In this document: positions 21,243 through 33,384 of the stretch, one piece after another
Position numbering within the stretch: position 1 is the stretch's first letter
Layout: each line of letters begins with the position of its first letter
NCBI GenBank assembly: GCA_030247855.1
Contig: JAPDRN010000071.1
Span: 1 to 64,000 of the forward strand
Length of the DNA: 64,000 nt
From: Knufia peltigerae
Lineage: Eukaryota; Ascomycota; Eurotiomycetes; Chaetothyriales; Trichomeriaceae
Direction of reading: 5' to 3'
The notes under the pieces: generated by a model
What the model was told of the DNA's origin: nothing
Seen by the model: the letters and a program-made list of their open reading frames with translations, nothing else
The model's database searches: none
Position numbers and translations under genes: made by a program

Positions 21243-21997
21243 GGGCAGGCACTTTTCGACATACGCAACAATTGCATACCGAGTCTAGACTGGACCGAGC
21301 GCGAGGTATTCCCGCGGTTCGTCTTCGGTGTGAGAGCCATGGGCCATCCTTGGCTGGTCGCCGGCTACGCAGGGCGAGGGCAAAGGTATTGAGACGTGAT
21401 TCGTTTGGGGTTTCCGTCGGGGAGAGGAGGCATCACGTACGACATCAAGTGGGAGGTTACTTTGAAGTTGTGGACTTGCAGACTTTGTTTCCCGTTTTCT
21501 TTTGTCCTTTTTTTTTGTTTTCCGTACTCCTTCTCATATATGATGGAGTAGTGACAGTGACAGAGTTTGAGATTGCGGACGGCGGTCGGATTACTTCTTG
21601 CGAGAGTTGTCCTTTGTCGATCAATGATACCCTTGTGGATTTGAGATGGAATCAAACCTTCGACTTGACGAGTACTGTACAACTACCCGTGGCGTTTGCA
21701 GACGCCGCCATTCAGGTACGAGTACTGTAGTCACATCTTTCACCATGCCCTAGCCCTGAGACACACTTCACAATTTTCACAAGGCAATCGTCATTCTCTC
21801 ATCGGTATGTACCTCAAGGGCAAGTAGGTAGGGAGGTAAGGAGGGTATCTAGGCAAAAAAAGAACAAAGCCCAAGAAAATAAACATCCCCCGCTACCATG
21901 CACAAAAGGCTCCCCCAGGCTTTCTGGATCACCCTTCCCTTCCCCCCTTTCTGGCGGTAGGGCAGTAGTGAGAGATCAGGCACAACGACGAGCTGGT
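21243..21997. other. Convergent 3' region, Ecl1-like / DRS2
   Basis: The two genes face each other here. A plus-strand frame at 21239-21730 is open for 163 codons but has no family features and starts within the upstream gene's stop region. I call no gene. Confidence 0.5.
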
Positions 21998-24900
21998 TTA
22001 TCCGCCTGAACCTCTCCCACTGATGAGTTCACCGTATTGGCCCCTCTGTCTCGTCGTGTCGTACGCGTTGAGGACCCTCATCTGTTGTCCACCTTCGTCC
22101 CCGGCCGAAAAAGCGTAACCTCTCTGTTTCCTCATGCGTTGGACCTGTCGGACCTTGCGGACGGCCTTCTGGAACTGCTCCATGCGCGGTCGGTAATCCT
22201 GTACGTTGTACTTTTGGATTTCTTGGATGTGGTGGTACGCCTGGGGTAGGTACATCCGTTTCGCGTACTTCCAGGCGAAATCTCGGAGCAAGCACGCCGG
22301 TGGGAGTATCAGGCACAGCGCGTAAAAGGTCGGTGAGCTGAACATGACCGGGATGATGCCCCTGAGTTCGGTCGAGAACCCCGACCCAATGTTCGGCGCC
22401 GCATAAGAGTAGGCGGGGATGAAGGCGAGCCAGATGATGAACGATCCGGGGATGGCGATGACGGTGTACTTTGTCCAGACGTTCGTGATCAGCGCCGCTT
22501 TGCCGAGCACCACCAACAAGATGGCGGTGTAGGTCGATGTTCCCCAAAGCCAATGGCCACCGATCTTGCCGTTGGAAAGGACCAGGTCGTCCTTGAAGAA
22601 GTAAGAGGAAAAGATGTAGGCCAGGATGGAGTGGTAGAAACCATTGGCTATCCACGACCAAAACGAGTGCATACGGTAGAAGGTGCCCTTTTGTGTGAGT
22701 TGGTAAAGCTGAGGGTAGCGGTCCAGCATACGCGCCGAGATGAATTGGTCAAAGACACCCATTGCGAAAGGTGGCAAAACAGTAAACAGGACGTTGTAGA
22801 ATGACAGTGTCCAAGACTCGTAGATGGTTTGTCCCGAGAAGGCATTTTGGAAGGAGTACTACGAGGGTTGGTCAGTAGAGTCGGAAAAGCAGTAGTCGAA
22901 GTTTTGACTTACCCAAAATTGTGTCATGAACATTGCAATGTTCTTGTAGAACGAGTACAAGATGACCTTGCTGATACGTTGGTAACTCCATGCTCCATGA
23001 ACCAAGAGCAACTTTTTAAGGTATCGAAATTGTCCAATGGCCACATCAGCACTCCGTGCTGCTTGGAGGCCTTCGACGCCGCTGATGCCAACACCGACAT
23101 GTGCTGCCTGGATCATGGAAACGTCGTTGGCTCCGTCACCAATGGCAAGAAGCAGGGCCTTTAGGTGGCGCTTCACCAGCTTGACCACCAGAGCCTTTTG
23201 TAATGGCGATACTCTGCAGCATATGACCGCCTTGCACATGACCGCCAGGTCTAGGAATAACTTCTCCATATCTTTCTCGAGAGCATATGTCAAGGACTTC
23301 CCATCGATAACTAGGGCAAGTGTGTCGTATTCACCAGCTGCAGCTTGGTTCCGGATAGCATCAAACTTCTTCTGTAGATTGTCCCGGGTGCTTGCAGGAT
23401 TGTCTTCGTTGACAATCAACAGAGTCATATCCTCGCTGATCAATTTACAACTCATTCCAATATTGATAGCGGTCTCTTGTCTGTCGCCTGTAAGCACCCA
23501 TACTTTGATGCCTGCTTGCTGCAGAGTATGGATAGTATCAGGTACACCATCTTGGAGACGATCCTCAATTGCTGTTGCACCCAAAAGAAAGAAGTCGTGC
23601 TCGATGATCTCAGCGGCCTTGTCAAGCTCCTCAGCACGGTTTCCACCAACAGTGGTGGCGGCCTTGTCAAAAATCTGGCGCCATTCTAAGTATTCCTGTT
23701 CCGGAACCTCACGCATAGCAAGACAGAGAGTCCGCAGACCTTCTGTCGCGTAGTCTTCCAAATGCTGCAAAGTGACATCGACGATGGGATTCTCCTTGTG
23801 CAGTCTTTCTAAAATCACCGTGTCTGCTCCTTTGCAGTACACCCTGATCTTCCCGTCCGGGCATCGGAAGATAGTCGACATACGTTTGCGAGTCGAATTG
23901 AACTCGCACACAGCGAGCAGCTCATACTCCACTTCCTGTCCTTCGACTTCAACAAATACAGATCGCGGCTTTCGGTCGACAAATTTGTAGCCTAGAGTGA
24001 CTGCTCCTTCGACCAAAGCGCCCTCGTCTGGAGACGCTGCTTGATATTTGATCTCTGACTTCTCGTCCTTGCGTTCTGGGATGACGGTATGACAGACCGC
24101 AAGAAGCGATAGAAAGTGATGGATTGTTCCACTGGATGGGTGTGATCTCAGGTTTTCGCGGAGGCGATTGAAGTCATGGACACCATCGGTATCATCTGGA
24201 CTCTCTGCTCGGAGATCCTCCGGGACCACCCCAGCGTATCGAAGACCGCCTATTGTGCACTGTCTGAACTCCATCATGTTGCAAGTCAGGGTACCGGTCT
24301 TGTCTGAGAACACATACTCGATTTGTCCAAGCTCTTCGACAAGCGACGATGTCCGGCAAACGGCAGGAGTATCGGTATCGCTGTAGTAAATGTCCAGATC
24401 AGTGTTGATCAAAAAGGCTTGGTAGTATTTGACAAGTTCAATGGTGACGAAAAGCGACAATGGGACCAGATTAGAATATAAGACCCAGTAGGTGAATATG
24501 TCCAGGAAGAACTGCGACGCCGCATTGAAACTCCCATAGTACAGGTAGGTCAGCTTCTGTCCGGCGGTTGTTCTCACAATGATATCTCCGATCGTACTGA
24601 TTGCGCTCAAAATCAGGAGAAGAGCTACAAGCATAAGAATTTGCTTGTTAAGCATGCGCTCCACGTCTGTGCGCTTGATAGGTGTGGCGGTGGCATTTCG
24701 CATCAGCTTTGTCTCATGGCCCGTGAAAACTACTACCGCGTGCACCCAAGGAGTGTTTCTAAGTGTAGCTCCACGAAGCAGTAGTTGATCAGGAGCAAGA
24801 GGTAACTCTTTTTCTCCCCCAGTGCCGCTCATGGTGACAGTGGCTTCATATGTGTATAGACTGCTGTTCGGCTGTTCTGACTTCAACCGTCCAGTCAATC

Positions 24901-26143
24901 TTCCTAGTTCACTAGGACTGATCAAGTGAGCCGTCTCAGGAATGGCCTGTTTGATCTTGAGGTTCGTTTCACCATCCAAATTGGCAGTCTCAATATAGCA
25001 CAATCCCTCTGGTTCGGAACTTGCCAGCAGTACCAAATCGGCGGGGAAGGGCTCTTCAGATTCGACTCGGACAATGTCACCGATGGCTACATTGATCCAT
25101 TTCGTGTCGACAAAATCCGAACCCCGAAGCACTCGTGCTCTGGAGTCATTGAGTGATTTGTCGGCAACCTTCCTCTTGTGGTCCTCAACAAGCTCCTTGA
25201 TGGCCGATACAGCGAGGACAATTCCCAATGGCACAATTGTGGTATACCTGCTCAAAGGCGACACATTGGGTATCTGTTGGAGGATAGCGGTGAACAAGAA
25301 GAACAAGTTGGCGTATTTTGAGAATTGTTCGAATAGGAATTTCGGCAAGAAGGTTACAATGTTGTATTTGGCAGTCGAGATGTGGTTGTCCCCCCAGCCG
25401 TTTGCTGCATTCGCCGGGGTATTGTTGAGGTGGATAATTCGTGGTCCAAGAGTAGCAGGGTCGACCTTTTTCCGGCCAAAAATCGCCCTGATATCATCCA
25501 GTGTTGGTAAGCTCCTTTTTTCTTTGGTCGAACGATCTTCTTCCGTTCCAGCAGTATCGACCCTAGAGTTCTGCATGCCTTGTTCCGTCAAAGGTAGGGC
25601 CATATCAGAGTAGTTGCTATCTCGAAGACCAACCATACCCCGGGCCCTATCCATGAGACCGCCCATCGACATGAGACTGCTCCGGTTGTGCGCATGATGT
25701 CTTCCAACTACTTTTACCCCACCGCCTGGTATGTTTTCGTCGGACGCATGACCTCCGCCATCGTAGTATTTGTATCCAGAGTCGTCTTCGCCAAAATCGT
25801 CTCCGTACTTGGAGTAATTGTGCAAGTCCGAGGTTTGTGAGTAATTCGTTGTTTGTTCACTCATATAAGGTGCCCTGAAAGGACGATCAGAGGATCCTGC
25901 TGCTGCTTGCTGCGCGTTACCCGGCGCCCCATGGGGATTCCTGCCGCCGCCAACAAATTCATCGTAACTCGTAGAAGGTCTCGGCTGGAGTTCGTCAGAG
26001 TCGTCAATGTTAAAGGCTCTCAACAGCTGAGAGTCATCGACCGGTGGCCTCTGGCCTGTGCTGTAATAAGATTGTGAAGACTCTATATCCAGCAAGGAGT
26101 TTTGTCTGTCCGAAGCTTCAGGCGCATACGGCCGCCCGGCCAT
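21998..26143 (-). CDS. drs2: P4-ATPase phospholipid flippase Drs2
   Basis: Type IV P-type ATPase of 1363 aa that moves phosphatidylserine and phosphatidylethanolamine to the cytosolic leaflet of the late Golgi. Two exons (26143-22913, 22858-21998) are split by a 54-bp intron that joins TQFW to YSFQNAFSGQ. The P4-specific actuator motif is DGET. The phosphorylation motif SDKTGTLT has its Asp at about 614, and GDGANDVSMIQ is the hinge motif. Ten membrane segments fit the usual P4 pattern, with the last six split by the intron. The C-terminal tail carries RGYAFS and the YDTT..RG.YGEL block, the autoinhibitory region known from Drs2, which supports Drs2 rather than Dnf1/2 or Neo1. The N-terminal 200 residues are disordered. 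Length matches yeast Drs2 (1355 aa). Confidence 0.97.
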
Positions 26144-27068
26144 CCTTCTTCAAAAGCGCCACAATGCTTATGGAGTTGAGTTGTGCGGCATCAAAGTGCC
26201 ATCAAGACCGGCGTGGAGGAGTGTCGTTCGTTTGGAGTGTACGTGGTGTGCGGTATGCTCATCAAAACATAACGTCGTCAAGGGTACTGGTGCACGAAAG
26301 AGGGATGTCAGCGTGAATGAACGTGCATTCTTGGAGAATCACTGGCGCTGTAACGGATTGATGGAGAGGCAGTTTAGTTGCTCCGTAGTGCCCATTGAAC
26401 TTGGGTCGCTGTATTGTAGGCGTACAGTATTACTAGGCGCAGGCTGGGGGCTTGGCCACGGAAGGTTAGGCCTAGCTTTTAAGTGAGAGTGGCCGCTATA
26501 AGTGGCTCATCAGACTTACCTTGACAGTCGGCACTGAGTAATGATGCATGCAGTACGAGTACGAGAGGATCCTCACTCCCCTGCGCAACCTGTGGCGCTG
26601 ACCTTCACCCGAGACACTAACGTTACAGAAACACGAGAAAACATGAGATGTCGTAACGCCATCCATGCATCTTCCTTCGAATCTCTGCTGCCTGCTCCGT
26701 ACAAATTTATTCCTCAAGACAAGCCGAAACTCTCCACTAAGTGTCGCTGGGCAGACAAGCCACTGTGCCTATGATCATCCGGGGCAAATCAGCCTGGCCA
26801 TCTCAACGAGGATGATTCGTCATCTCGCAGGATAAAAATAAGATCTCCTGAGACGATCTCTACACTGCCACCTTTGTAACATCGTCTGGGTTGTTGGCCC
26901 CCAAGGAACAACCACGAAGTAGAAAAAGTGTACATCTCTTCATTTGGGATCAAGGGCTGTACTCGATATTCAAGACTCCTTGCAGAGTAGATAATGAACA
27001 ATCCCACCGTCCATTTCCCGGATTTAATCCAACAGAAATTTCCGTACGCCATCAAAGGATTTAATTCA
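26144..27068. other. Intergenic, DRS2 promoter
   Basis: This gap holds the DRS2 promoter and the 3' end of RRP45, both on the minus strand. Several frames of 70-100 codons are open on both strands, but none has a recognisable motif. No gene is called. Confidence 0.5.
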
Positions 27069-28075
27069 TCATCTCTCATTCTCGGCCCTCAGTTCTGCTA
27101 TCAGCCCTCCCACATCTCTCTTGGTTGCATCCTCGGCGAGCTTCTTTCCTACAATGCTGTTGATCTCGCGCCCCTTCGTCAGTGCCGTGTTGATACATTT
27201 GAGAAGGACGAGCGCATCAACCGGCCTCCCTCCCAACTTCGCCACCTGGCATAGCTCAAAGTCGTTGACCGTGAGAATCACTTCCGCCTCCCGACATGCC
27301 TCCTCGCTACGAGTCGCGTCGAGTAGCATGACTTCGCCGTCGTGATAGAAGCTGTACGTGATACAGACAGGGTGATGCATGATGCTCAACGGGACCGGCA
27401 CTCGCTCTGCCATGGTGTATATCGTGACATTTTCGCCATCGACAGACACGTCGGGTCTCTTGAAGTGCCGCAACGCCGCCACGATTGCGATGCACGAGGC
27501 ATCGACCAGTCCTCCATCTGCGTCGAGTACGTGCACATCCGCCCTGATCGACCAGCATTTGGCCCCGGCGATGATGCACAAGGACTCCGTATCGATCGCT
27601 CTGGACCTTCGGATTGCCTTCTCCAGCATACGCGAGAGGATCACTTCTTGCTCAGATTGCCTGTTCCCATTATGTTGTCAGACTTAACTATCATAAAAGT
27701 CACCACTCGTGTGAAAGAATTTCGTGGTCTTACCTGCCATTCTCGTATGCCGGAGATGCAATTGGGCTCAGTTCCGTAGTGATGGTGAAGATTCCGTCGA
27801 ATTTTCGCTCTTCCTGTGGCTTAGTGACTTCTGCAGACACCTGTACGAAGACCCTGTATGAGGTTTCCTTTAGTAGGGTGCCGACACTTTGATGATACAA
27901 GGCGAACTGACCTGGTCTTGCCGAGTCTCAGTGTGACGGTTCCGTATTCATCTCCGAATTCCAGATCAATGTTCCTGCCTTGATCTAGAGATCGTCCATC
28001 GAGTCGGACGCTTTGTTCAAGGGCCTCTAGAATAAAATTTCGCTCGATGTTGGAGATTTCCACTTCGCGAGGCAT
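27069..28075 (-). CDS. rrp45: Exosome complex subunit Rrp45 (RNase PH-like)
   Basis: Core ring subunit of the RNA exosome, which processes and degrades rRNA, snoRNA and aberrant RNA; 291 aa against 305 in yeast. Three exons: 28075-27912, 27853-27734 and 27660-27069, with 58- and 73-bp introns that both split an AG|G arginine codon. The start MPREVEISNIERNFILEAL and the RLDGR motif match the Rrp45 N-terminus. The RNase PH fold runs through GTVTLRLGKTR, VTKPQEERKFDG, AGAKCWSIRADVHVLDADGG and DASCIA. The ring subunit is expected to lack catalytic residues, as in all eukaryotes. The N-terminal motifs fit Rrp45 better than Rrp42 or Rrp43. It lies close to the MDR gene on the same strand but is unrelated in function. 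Confidence 0.96.
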
Positions 28076-28499
28076 GGTTGGTCGGCACTCCCAAGCTCCT
28101 GTTTCACGTCGACGGCTTTACAACCTCATAGAAGGTAGTGCTGCTCGGTAATAGTCATCTTCAAGCTTGGTTGATCAATTGGAATTCAATGTGTAGCCTG
28201 ATGAACTTGACTATGCGCGATGGTGGTCCTTTGTACCCCGGTATTGGAAGAAATGGGTTCAATCAATAAATTCAAATGACCGACATTGTTTCCGCCAAGA
28301 ACAGTATAGCTAAAGTCATTCAAGGCTCCGCAAGGCTCACAAGTCTACGATTTTTTTCCTCCTACATCATGATACTGCTTAATTCATCGGTCAAAAATTT
28401 ACAGTCACGGGTAGGATCCTGAAGCGAAGCATTACTCAGCAGTACTCAGCAGCTTTTCTACAGCCCTCGAGGTTCTCTATATGGGTGATCGAAGGAGAC
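28076..28499. other. Intergenic, RRP45 promoter
   Basis: About 420 bp between the RRP45 start and the stop of the MDR gene upstream of it on the same strand. It holds the RRP45 promoter. Nothing else is seen. Confidence 0.5.
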
Positions 28500-29618
28500 C
28501 TATGTAGCCGAGATGCTAACATGATACCGATCTCCGCCATTGCCATTCGTATATTGATCTAAAGCGGCATTGACCAAATCCTCATCTAGGCCTTCAATGA
28601 CGTTATAATTGATGGGTTTGATCTTGCCAGACCCTAGCCATTGAGGCAACGTCTTCCAAAACAATCGGCCGAATTCAGGATTGGCATGAGAGAAGCCAAG
28701 GATTTGTCTCTCCTCAACACCGACTTTCTTTTTTGCATGCAAGTCTTCACTGCTGCGTCCAGGAGTCAGAGTGATCAGAAGTCCTGGTTTAGTGTTCGAC
28801 AACAGTGACATCGCAAGACCTCGATCAGTAGTATTGACTGTATCGAGGACATGCACAAGGTCATCGCCAACGGCCGCACGAACCTGGCTCTCGACGTCCG
28901 AGTCATGGCGATCAATTACATGTGTCGCGCCATAGCTCCTGAGAAGAGCCTCGTTTAACCGGGATGCAATGGCAATGATTGTACCGATTCCCGCGATATG
29001 GGCGAGCTGAATTGCCAGCTTCCCAGTGTTTGAGCCTCCGCCGACAACGACGATCTTCTGAGACTTGTAGTCGAAGGTCTCAGAGTCAGGTGTGCCTGGG
29101 AACGGGAAATTGAATCCAGCTGGTGTAAATATTGCGTTGGCAGAGGTCATCGCATTGATGGGATACAAAGCTGCGTCGGTTGCAGATAAGTTTCGTGGTA
29201 CTATTGCTGCATATTCGCCGCTGATAGTGGTAACTTCTTGAAGGCCACCAGCTCTGGGGTCCTTGAAGTTGGATTGGGCAAAAACAGTCGAACCAAGAGG
29301 GAAGTCGTTGGAGACTTCGGGCCCTGCTTTGAGAATGGTGCCGACTAGGTCGCCTCCTAACACGGCTGGAAGTCGATTGCCGATGTTCATGTAGCCACTG
29401 TCGCGAAGTTTGGCATCCAATGGTGCGACTGCAACATATTAGTAAAGTAATCTCCCTCACCAATATATCGCGCGAATGCGAAGCTCGTTCCACTTACGGC
29501 CAACAGCAGCAATTTTGATCAAAAGATCTTTGCCATCAGCATGGTCGGGTATGGGCAACAGGACCTTGGTCAGCGGTTGCCCAATTTTTGTGAGTGCCAA
29601 CGCTGTCTGGGTTGCCAT
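28500..29618 (-). CDS. MDR-family (zinc-less) oxidoreductase / quinone-oxidoreductase type
   Basis: NAD(P)H-dependent medium-chain dehydrogenase/reductase of 349 aa in two exons: 29618-29498 and 29428-28500. The 69-bp intron joins KIAAVG to LAPLDAK and gives the VG-x3-DAK start of this family. The Rossmann motif VVVGGGSNTGKLAIQLA lies at about 167-183. The early GGDLVGTI segment and the absence of the Cys/His zinc ligands typical of alcohol dehydrogenases point to the enoyl-reductase or quinone-oxidoreductase subgroup. The substrate is unknown. The next gene on the same strand is a Zn2Cys6 regulator 580 bp upstream, which could control it. No signal peptide is seen. It could also be a stand-alone trans-enoyl reductase of a lost pathway, but no synthase is nearby. 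Confidence 0.88.
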
Positions 29619-30199
29619 GCTTGCCAATAGTTGCGTTGCCTAGAATGATAGCTGGCTTAGTAGAATTGCGAGGGAGCGAGAGTAGACCGACGGCAAGGAC
29701 CTACGTCGCATTTTATAGCACTTCATGCTCTCTCGCTTCTCTCATTTCGGATGCGCTGGCTTTCGGAGATAGCTGTCACTTGAAGTCCGACTCCGAGAAG
29801 CATCTTCGTAACAATGATGATCCCTTAGAGATGGTCGGCTTCGTGGAGAGTTTGAACCGGAGGTTGAGCAGCCATCGCAGCAAGTGAAAGTGACGCTAGC
29901 TGTTTGCAGAACAACCGCGCAAAACTAGCCCAAATCTTCGACGAGGACTCCACCGTGTTGCACATTGTGAAATGTTGCCCAGCAATACATCTCGGGATTT
30001 GTACTGCTTCAAGGTTGTTCCAATTGAGAGGCGCGGATTCTGATTGCTCAGATTATTAACCTGCAATTGCCTCAGCGTCATCTCATTATGGCTCTTCCGA
30101 TACCAATTCCGGTAGTCTCATGATGATGGCAAGGCATAATCATTGAATTTCTGTTACAGCACGATGAAGAACCCTCAGCAGTGACCCCCTAGGTATCCA
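29619..30199. other. Intergenic
   Basis: This gap is the promoter of the MDR gene and the 3' region of the second Zn2Cys6 regulator. A 97-codon frame at 29594-29887 on the plus strand overlaps exon 1 of the MDR gene on the other strand and has no motif. No gene is called. Confidence 0.5.
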
Positions 30200-32015
30200 T
30201 CACGGCGTTTGCTGATTCTCTGGGCGTACAAGCATGCCCGCCCAAAGTAGAACATATCCATGGATGATAGATTCGGCGGGAAATGTAATGGATGTCTGGC
30301 GGCATAGTCAATGTGAGTCCATGAACACTTTGAAGAGGACTTACTTTTGAAAAGACACTGGCCTGGCCGATGCCCATGTGCCCACCAATCCATGCAAGGC
30401 ATTCCCGCATATGGGCTCGCAATTGCGCTGGGACAATCGGCAAGTTTGATGCGACGTAAAGAGGATGCATCAGCAACATGCCACCGATAGTTTTACCTAC
30501 CGCAATCCCGCCAACGTTAAGACTTGAAACCTGACGAAGACTACCGGAGGCGTATGTCAGGTGGAAGGGAATCGAAGCCAGAACATCTTTAGCAAGCCCT
30601 GCAGCTTCTGCCTGCTTGCGCCCATGTGCGTCCTTCTCTTGGAGCCTTTCTAAGCACTGAACTATCACATTGAGCAGCAATAGCCGATTCTTGCGATACG
30701 TGTTCCAGGCCGCAGCCACATACACTGCCAACATCATCGTTAGTGGGCTGTAACATGAAGCGGATAACGTATCCATACAATCAAAATAAGTGTCTGCTTT
30801 CGGTGGCCACCATGGTGGACGTCGACTTTGTGTTTGACTTTCGGTTTTCGATACTTCCGCAGGCTCATATGATCGAGTTGCTGGCCAGCGAGCCAAGTCT
30901 CTGTCCCATGAATATGCTTCGCAGAGGAGGTCATTTATGTCTTCTGAAAGGGCATGTTGACTGAGCAGTAAGATCTCCGCTTTCTTCAAGAGTAGGTATA
31001 GCCCGGTATGATTGAATTCGGACCCGGCTCCAGAGCTCTCTTGGAAGGCATCAGGAAGCTGTACTTCATCTTCCCGCAGCATTGGTCGATTAGTATCTTT
31101 GGTTGTCTGTACCGATGGGAGCAGACTGAGTTCGACGATGTGATTTGGACCCTTTCTCCAAAGCGAGTGTGCTAATTGAAATAGACCTTTGCCTCTGACG
31201 AGCTCAAGCGGAGATTGAGTTGCACATAGAATTGCCGTCACACCCCTCGAATGAGCATCGTGATCGCTGGGATTCGTAGATCCAGCTGTAACTAGCTGAC
31301 GATTATCGTTACCTCACAATCTCAAAATCGCTGAAACCTGCACCAACCTCGTAGAGTCCAAGTAGCACCGCGGTAACCAGGGATTCCATGACATCGTGGG
31401 CTGATAGCTCCAGTAAAGATTTTGAGAAAGAATGCAGCAGTTGAATGTGAAGTGATCTTGCTTGATCGAGTAAATCCAACATCTTGAGTCTGCTTCCAAG
31501 GCATGCGAGGGCCATAACCTTGCATGCTTGAAGAACCAGGGCATCGGGTTCCGCACGCCGAACTAAATCCTCGAGTCCATCAAGATAACCACGAGAGACA
31601 GTGGTGTCCCGAGAAACATCTGTGAAGTGTTGGAAGAAGGCAGTCAAACCACATGCCTCTACATGCGCATCGGGAAAGGCCTGAGGCAAGCGTTTTGGAA
31701 GTTCAATTATCTCAAAAGGTTTGACCTGGTTGCTGAGATAAGGTGGATAACCGGCAAAAGATTGTCGAAATGTACCACCTTGTCGTTCACGATAGCCTGA
31801 GCAGTTAAACCCTGCCTTGAGGCATCTATTACACGACTTATGACATATAGTCAGTCGTGGTAGTTGCCAGTTGGGGTCATAACTCACCGGGCGAGCTTCG
31901 TCACACTATTTCAAGATATGAACAGAACAATCTCGTCGACATCTTCAGGCGTACTTACTTTCTTGCGTCTTCTTCTGCAAGTTTCGCAGGCTCGTGATGA
32001 TCCATAGTTGACCAT
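30200..32015 (-). CDS. Zn2Cys6 fungal transcription factor with microexon
   Basis: Regulator of about 538 aa in five exons: 32015-31959, 31905-31888 (18 bp), 31836-31313, 31266-30345 and 30295-30200. Exons 1-3 rebuild the zinc cluster. They give CETCRRRRKK, then CDEARP from the 18-bp microexon, then SCNRCLKAGFNC and the GY signature. Spacing is C-x2-C-x6-C-x6-C-x2-C-x6-C. The remaining part matches the helical fungal regulatory domain. The last intron (49 bp) is my choice. It replaces an end in VSPLQSV with one reading TSITFPAESIIHGY and then VLLWAGM, which fits the usual C-terminus. Without it the protein ends at 30189. It lies 580 bp from the MDR gene, its likeliest target, and diverges from CWC15. 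Confidence 0.8.
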
Positions 32016-32476
32016 TTTTCTCTGCTGACGCTGGCCAACAAAGTATGACAAATGAATTATCCGTACATAGCGCACAGCTCGGTCCTAGCTGTGTCTCTTG
32101 CCTCGCCGTAAAGACAGCATCTTCAGTTCGGCATGCTTTCCAATATAGAAACCGGCTAGATTGGATTTTGGGGTGATAACACCGTCAAGAGTAAATCCAT
32201 TCACCTAGTGTTGGCCTTCTCGCTCAATAGTCTGATATCCGCATCTTTGTCAATAAGTACTAGAAAATTTACCGTCAGACGGACCTAGTGTCATTCTACA
32301 AGTCCCTAGCTGTCCTTACTATTCCCCGGATTATTGTGTCAGACAGCGACAAATTTCGCATTAGCGGACCTTAACGATTCAGCCTGCGCCTGCACCTTTG
32401 AGGCGAATTTTCTACAATTCAATTGTCACCGCCGACTGTGATCTTGCACAATTTTCTCTTCTCTTCGCTATTCAAG
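32016..32476. promoter_or_regulatory. Divergent promoter, regulator / CWC15
   Basis: This 461-bp stretch separates two divergent start codons and should hold both promoters. A pyrimidine-rich run comes just before the CWC15 start. No other feature is seen. Confidence 0.5.
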
Positions 32477-33384
32477 ATGACCACCGGTATGTGCTTGTCT
32501 CTTCTCCGCGAAATATCCAGACTGACATCTCTACAGCTCATCGACCCACGTTTGACCCCGCCAGAGGAAAAGAAGCTCAACGTGGTCCTGCCTATCACCA
32601 GAGGTTACTTCCAGCGCATACTCTTTTGAAAGTCCGGTAGGTCATAATATCAACCAGAAGTCTCTTTCTCTGACAGTCAACAGGCAACCAGGTCAAGGTG
32701 GAGCGGCTGATCCAGAACAGCGAGATCTACGAGCCGAACTACTGGCTGCAGAGGCAGCGCACTTTGCAAAGAAAGGGAAGAGCACACAACCTTCCGGTGA
32801 TGCTCCGAATCCTTTGAAGCGCGAGCTCGAAACTGCTCCAGATGCTGGGGAAGACGAACGGGATGGCGACGAAGATCCAGAGGCGAAACGAAGACGAATT
32901 CTTGAGGAAACCCGAGACATAGACGCAGATTCGGACGCAGGTGACAGCGATAGCAGCAGCGAGGAGGATAGTGACGAAGAAGACGAGACAGCAGAATTGA
33001 TGCGTGAATTGGAAAAAATCAAGCGAGAACGGGCAGAGCAAAAAGCCCGGGAAGAAGCCGAACAAGCCAAACAAGCGCAAGAGGAGCGCGAAGAGAATAT
33101 TGCACTCGGGAATCCTCTACTGAACCCGAAGGCGTTCAATGTCAAACGAAGATGGGATGACGACGTGGTGTTCAAGAATCAGGCTCGAGGCACTGAACAA
33201 AAGGGCAACAAGGAATTTGTCAATGTAGGTGCATTTCATGTCCTTGTCCTTGTCCTATGCCGATACTTACGATGCCATAGGATTTATTACGATCAGATTT
33301 TCACAAGAAGTTTATGGTAAGTCTGCTGATATGCAGCAATGTGAAAGGTACTAATTCAGACTGTAGTCGAAGTATGTCCGATAA
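32477..33384 (+). CDS. cwc15: Spliceosome factor Cwc15
   Basis: Component of the Prp19-associated (NineTeen) part of the spliceosome, 234 aa, nuclear. Five exons: 32477-32486, 32537-32636, 32684-33224, 33281-33316 and 33367-33384. The first coding exon is only 10 bp (ATGACCACCG); the second continues with HRPTFDPARGKEAQRG, the near-invariant Cwc15 N-terminus. A Leu/Glu segment (DPEQRDLRAELLAAE) follows, then an acidic region and an Arg/Glu coiled coil. The conserved C-terminal NPLLNPKAFNVKRRWDDDVVFKNQ block is present, and the protein ends in DFHKKFMSKYVR. All introns are 46-56 bp except one, and every join keeps the frame. Length and end motif agree with the family, so the model is likely complete. 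Confidence 0.96.
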
